64,000 bases of DNA from positions 175,879,027 to 175,943,026 of the forward strand of contig CM069432.1 of assembly GCA_035610365.1 (NCBI GenBank). Direction: 5' to 3'. Positions 61,831 through 64,000 of this stretch are shown one piece after another. The position numbers and the translations under genes are program-made. The number at the start of each line of letters is the position of its first letter. Position 1 is the stretch's first letter. This stretch comes from Aquatica leii (taxonomy: Eukaryota; Arthropoda; Insecta; Coleoptera; Lampyridae). Under the pieces are notes generated by a model that had not been told where the DNA came from, ran no database searches, and saw only the letters and a program-made list of their open reading frames with translations.

Positions 61831-62639
61831 TTTTGACCAGCTGCTTGGAACTGGTGCTTTCACAAAAACCTGAAACAATATCCAATAATCAAAAAGAAAA
61901 TCTAATATGTTAGATATTTTTACCTTTTTGGGGGCAGAAATTAACTTGTTTACTATTGCAAACTCGTCTCTAATGAATTTACACACCCTATGTATTCCAT
62001 GTGCTAGACAAGTTAAATGTTTTAAATTCGGATAAAATATTTCTAATGTCTGAGCGTATTTGATCATATAAGGTGCTGCATCGGTTACAAATTTTTTTTT
62101 ACGCCATTATGATACAGAAGTCCTACAAACATAAAATTATATAATTGTAATTAATAGATTGGATTATATTAATCAATCATTAAAAAATACTTATGTAAAC
62201 AATCATCGAAAAAAATAGATAATTTACCAACTACAAAATTTGTTATATATCGACCACTGCAATCGATTGTTTCATCAACCGAAGTCCAAATGTAATGGTC
62301 CCCAATGTCATTCCTCATTGTCTGTATTTTCTATAAAAAGTATACCAGCATTTTGAAAACTATTAATACTTTAATTAAACTGCTTACCGATTGGTAACAT
62401 ATGCCTAAATATTTTTTTCTCAAAGTTGATTTATCTGGAACAACTTGTTCGGTGTATTTTTTGAGGAAATTGCGAAAATTGATATTATCAAGTTTTTTAA
62501 GATGAATTTGAGCAGACACCAATGGTTCGCACAAATCTAGAGCAAACGTTGTTTTTGATGGGTCAGGTTTATTATGTTGATCTTTTATAGCGTTTTTTAA
62601 CAATGGTTGTTTCATAGTTTTTTGAAGTGAAACTTCTTT
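61828..62639 (-). pseudogene. hAT transposase, N-terminal half with three introns (CGGBP1-like type)
   Basis: Exon 1 (to 62388) reads MKQPLLKNAIKD, FALDLCEPLVSAQIHLKKLD and VVPDKSTLRKKYLGICYQS. Exon 2 (62330-62228) reads KIQTMRNDIGDHYIWTSVDE with TIDCSGRYITNFVV; the VDET Asp is the first catalytic residue of hAT enzymes. Exon 3 (62122-61924) reads [31 protein letters not shown] and [20 protein letters not shown] with the C--H pair, ending ISAPKK. Exon 4 starts VFVKAP at 61869 and is soon lost. All four pieces are open and join in frame at the introns 62331-62387, 62123-62227 and 61870-61923. This matches insect hAT proteins often labelled CGGBP1-like. The BED finger and the catalytic Glu half are missing; the downstream sequence belongs to another gene family. 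The damage is mainly truncation, so this copy may be young. Confidence 0.8.
61870..62387 (-). other. Three short introns of the hAT transposase (57, 105 and 54 nt)
   Basis: Introns 62387-62331 (GTAAGC...TTATAG), 62227-62123 (GTAAAT...TTGTAG) and 61923-61870 (GTAAAA...TTTCAG) have canonical ends. Removing them restores the family motifs YQS-KIQ, FVVG-LLY and APKK-VFVKAP, in phases 0, 1 and 0. Lengths are typical for insect introns. Confidence 0.8.
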
Positions 62640-62867
62640 ATCGGCGTTGGAAAAAAATTTACCGTCACATTTTACGCGTCACGTCACATTTTTTATCGTC
62701 ACATTTTTACTTTACGCGCCATCTTTTTTTTTATTTCTGAAACGCAATAGCGACGAGATAAATAATATATCAATACTAAAGTGATCAACAAAATCAAAGG
62801 CTTTATTTTAATTCTAATTCCAGTGGATTTTTAACAAAAGTAAGTAATTATATCTATTTTTCTAATA

Positions 62868-63840
62868 CTTGTTAAGGTTAACCTCAAATTCTGATTGAAC
62901 GATGACATTTTAAATTTAAGATATTTAAGGTTAACCTCAGTTTCTGATTGAACGATGACAATGACAGTAATAATTCTATTTCAATTAATGAAATGCTGTA
63001 ATAACCTTAGTAGCAAAAGTTAAAGTGAAATAATTGTATTATTTGTATTCATGTCTATTATAATAAAATCCTTTTGTTTAAACTTTATCTAATTTTAAAT
63101 TTAAGATATTTAAGGTTAACCACAGTTTATTATTGTAACTATCGGTCAATGTATATGATTTCATTAAAATAGTATTTATTAATTAATACGACTGCTAATT
63201 TAATGAACATCAATTAATTGGCATAGAGTATAAATTCTGAAATATGTTATTAATTTTTGTAAATCAATTAACTAATTTTTGTAGATTCAATTTCATATTT
63301 CAGTTACCATAAGCCATTAATTATTAAATTTAAGATATTTAAGGTTAACCTCAATTTCTGATTGAACGATGACAATGATAGTAATAATTCTATTTCAATT
63401 AATGAAATGCTGTAATAATCTTAGTAGCAAAAAGTTAAAGTGAAACACGGTTGGTTCAGACGAAGAGTACTTTCAGTTTCTCCAACGCAGTAGGGATAGC
63501 ATGTCGCTTATTTCGTTACGCGTCACATTTTTAATTAATACGACTGCTAATTTAATGAACATCAATTAATTGGCATAGAGTATAAATTCTGAAATATGTT
63601 ATTAATTTTTGTAAATCAATTAACTAATTTTTGTAGATTCAATTTCATATTTCAGTTACCATAAGCCATTAATTACAAAAATATATAATAACGAAGACAA
63701 TGATAGTAATAATTCTATTACAATTAATGAAATGCTGTAATAATCTTAGTAGCGAAAAGTTAAAGTGAAATAATTGTATTATTTGTATTCATGTCTATGA
63801 TAATAAAATCCTTTTGTTTAAACTTTATCTAATTTAACTT
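62868..63840. repeat. Complex tandem repeat of about 350-400-bp units
   Basis: Three modules recur. Module A (TTTAAGATATTTAAGGTTAA ... CTGATTGAACGATGACAATG ... GAAATGCTGTAATAA) is near 62,915-63,030 and 63,327-63,450, with partial copies at about 62,873 and 63,695-63,770. Module B (ACGACTGCTAATTTAATGAA ... CATAAGCCATTAATTA) is at about 63,187-63,322 and 63,539-63,676. Module C (TAATTGTATTATTTGTATTC ... ACTTTATCTAATTT) is at about 63,030-63,098 and 63,770-63,837. Spacing between copies is about 350-410 bp. The units are nearly identical, so the duplication is recent. No coding sequence is seen. Confidence 0.8.
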
Positions 63841-64000
63841 TATTTAACCAATTTCTGAAAAGTTGCATGTAGATCATTTTGCGAAAAATAAGGCCATAAA
63901 GAAGTTTCACTTCTTACATGTGTACACTAGTACACGCCCATGTTTTTTTAATATTTGTTAAATGTAAACTACTATCTTAGTGTTGTTTTACATGGTACTT

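Noticed and set aside
62868-63840. Tandem modules as a CRISPR array
   Set aside because: Units are hundreds of bases long, there are no short repeats with unique spacers, and the genome is eukaryotic.

Overview
This window looks like intergenic, repeat-dominated insect (arthropod) chromosomal DNA. It is very AT-rich, has no operon-like gene packing, and every coding block I can recognise belongs to a transposable element family common in insects (Tc1/mariner, hAT, pogo/Tigger, an I-group LINE, a Penelope-like element, BEL/Pao). Short spliceosomal introns of 54 to 143 nt interrupt several transposase relics, which confirms a eukaryote. I found no convincing host gene, tRNA, rRNA or CRISPR array. 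Assignments rest on reading motifs by eye; no database search was run.

Layout. 1-940: 3' part of a mariner-type transposase. 5.2-6.8 kb: a hammerhead-like motif, a small foldback, a Tc1 N-terminal relic and a hAT end. 12.8-15.1 and 22.2-23.7 kb: two copies of one terminal-inverted-repeat element in opposite orientation; only the first keeps a transposase-start relic. 23.7-29.05 kb (minus): a nearly full-length but decayed I-group LINE (gag-like ORF1, endonuclease, RT, RNase H). 29.2-30.85 kb: a complete but decayed mariner-type element with TA target duplications. 31.3-32.8 kb: a non-autonomous element with about 260-bp inverted repeats.

34.9-37.85 kb: a 2.9-kb element with 13-bp terminal inverted repeats, subterminal repeats arranged as palindromes, and an intron-bearing gene of a poorly characterised transposon-like family. 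40.9-42.7 kb: possible LTR and leader fragment. 45.9-49.7 kb: a mariner-type transposase, then a Tc1-type transposase with an intron, then a BEL/Pao pol fossil, all end to end. 49.9-50.8 kb: a hAT end and a pogo/Tigger end. 54.2-55.9 kb (minus): a Penelope-like element flanked by inverted about 400-bp arms carrying a hammerhead-like motif. 56.7-57.2 kb: a long-inverted-repeat MITE. 60.1-62.64 kb (minus): the front half of an intron-containing hAT transposase directly followed by a relic of a nuclease-like/Cys-rich repetitive gene family. 62.9-63.85 kb: a complex tandem repeat.

The genes do not form a pathway; the window is a graveyard of nested and adjacent mobile elements. The least-described parts are the 34.9-37.85 kb element and the hAT/nuclease-like junction at 61.8 kb.
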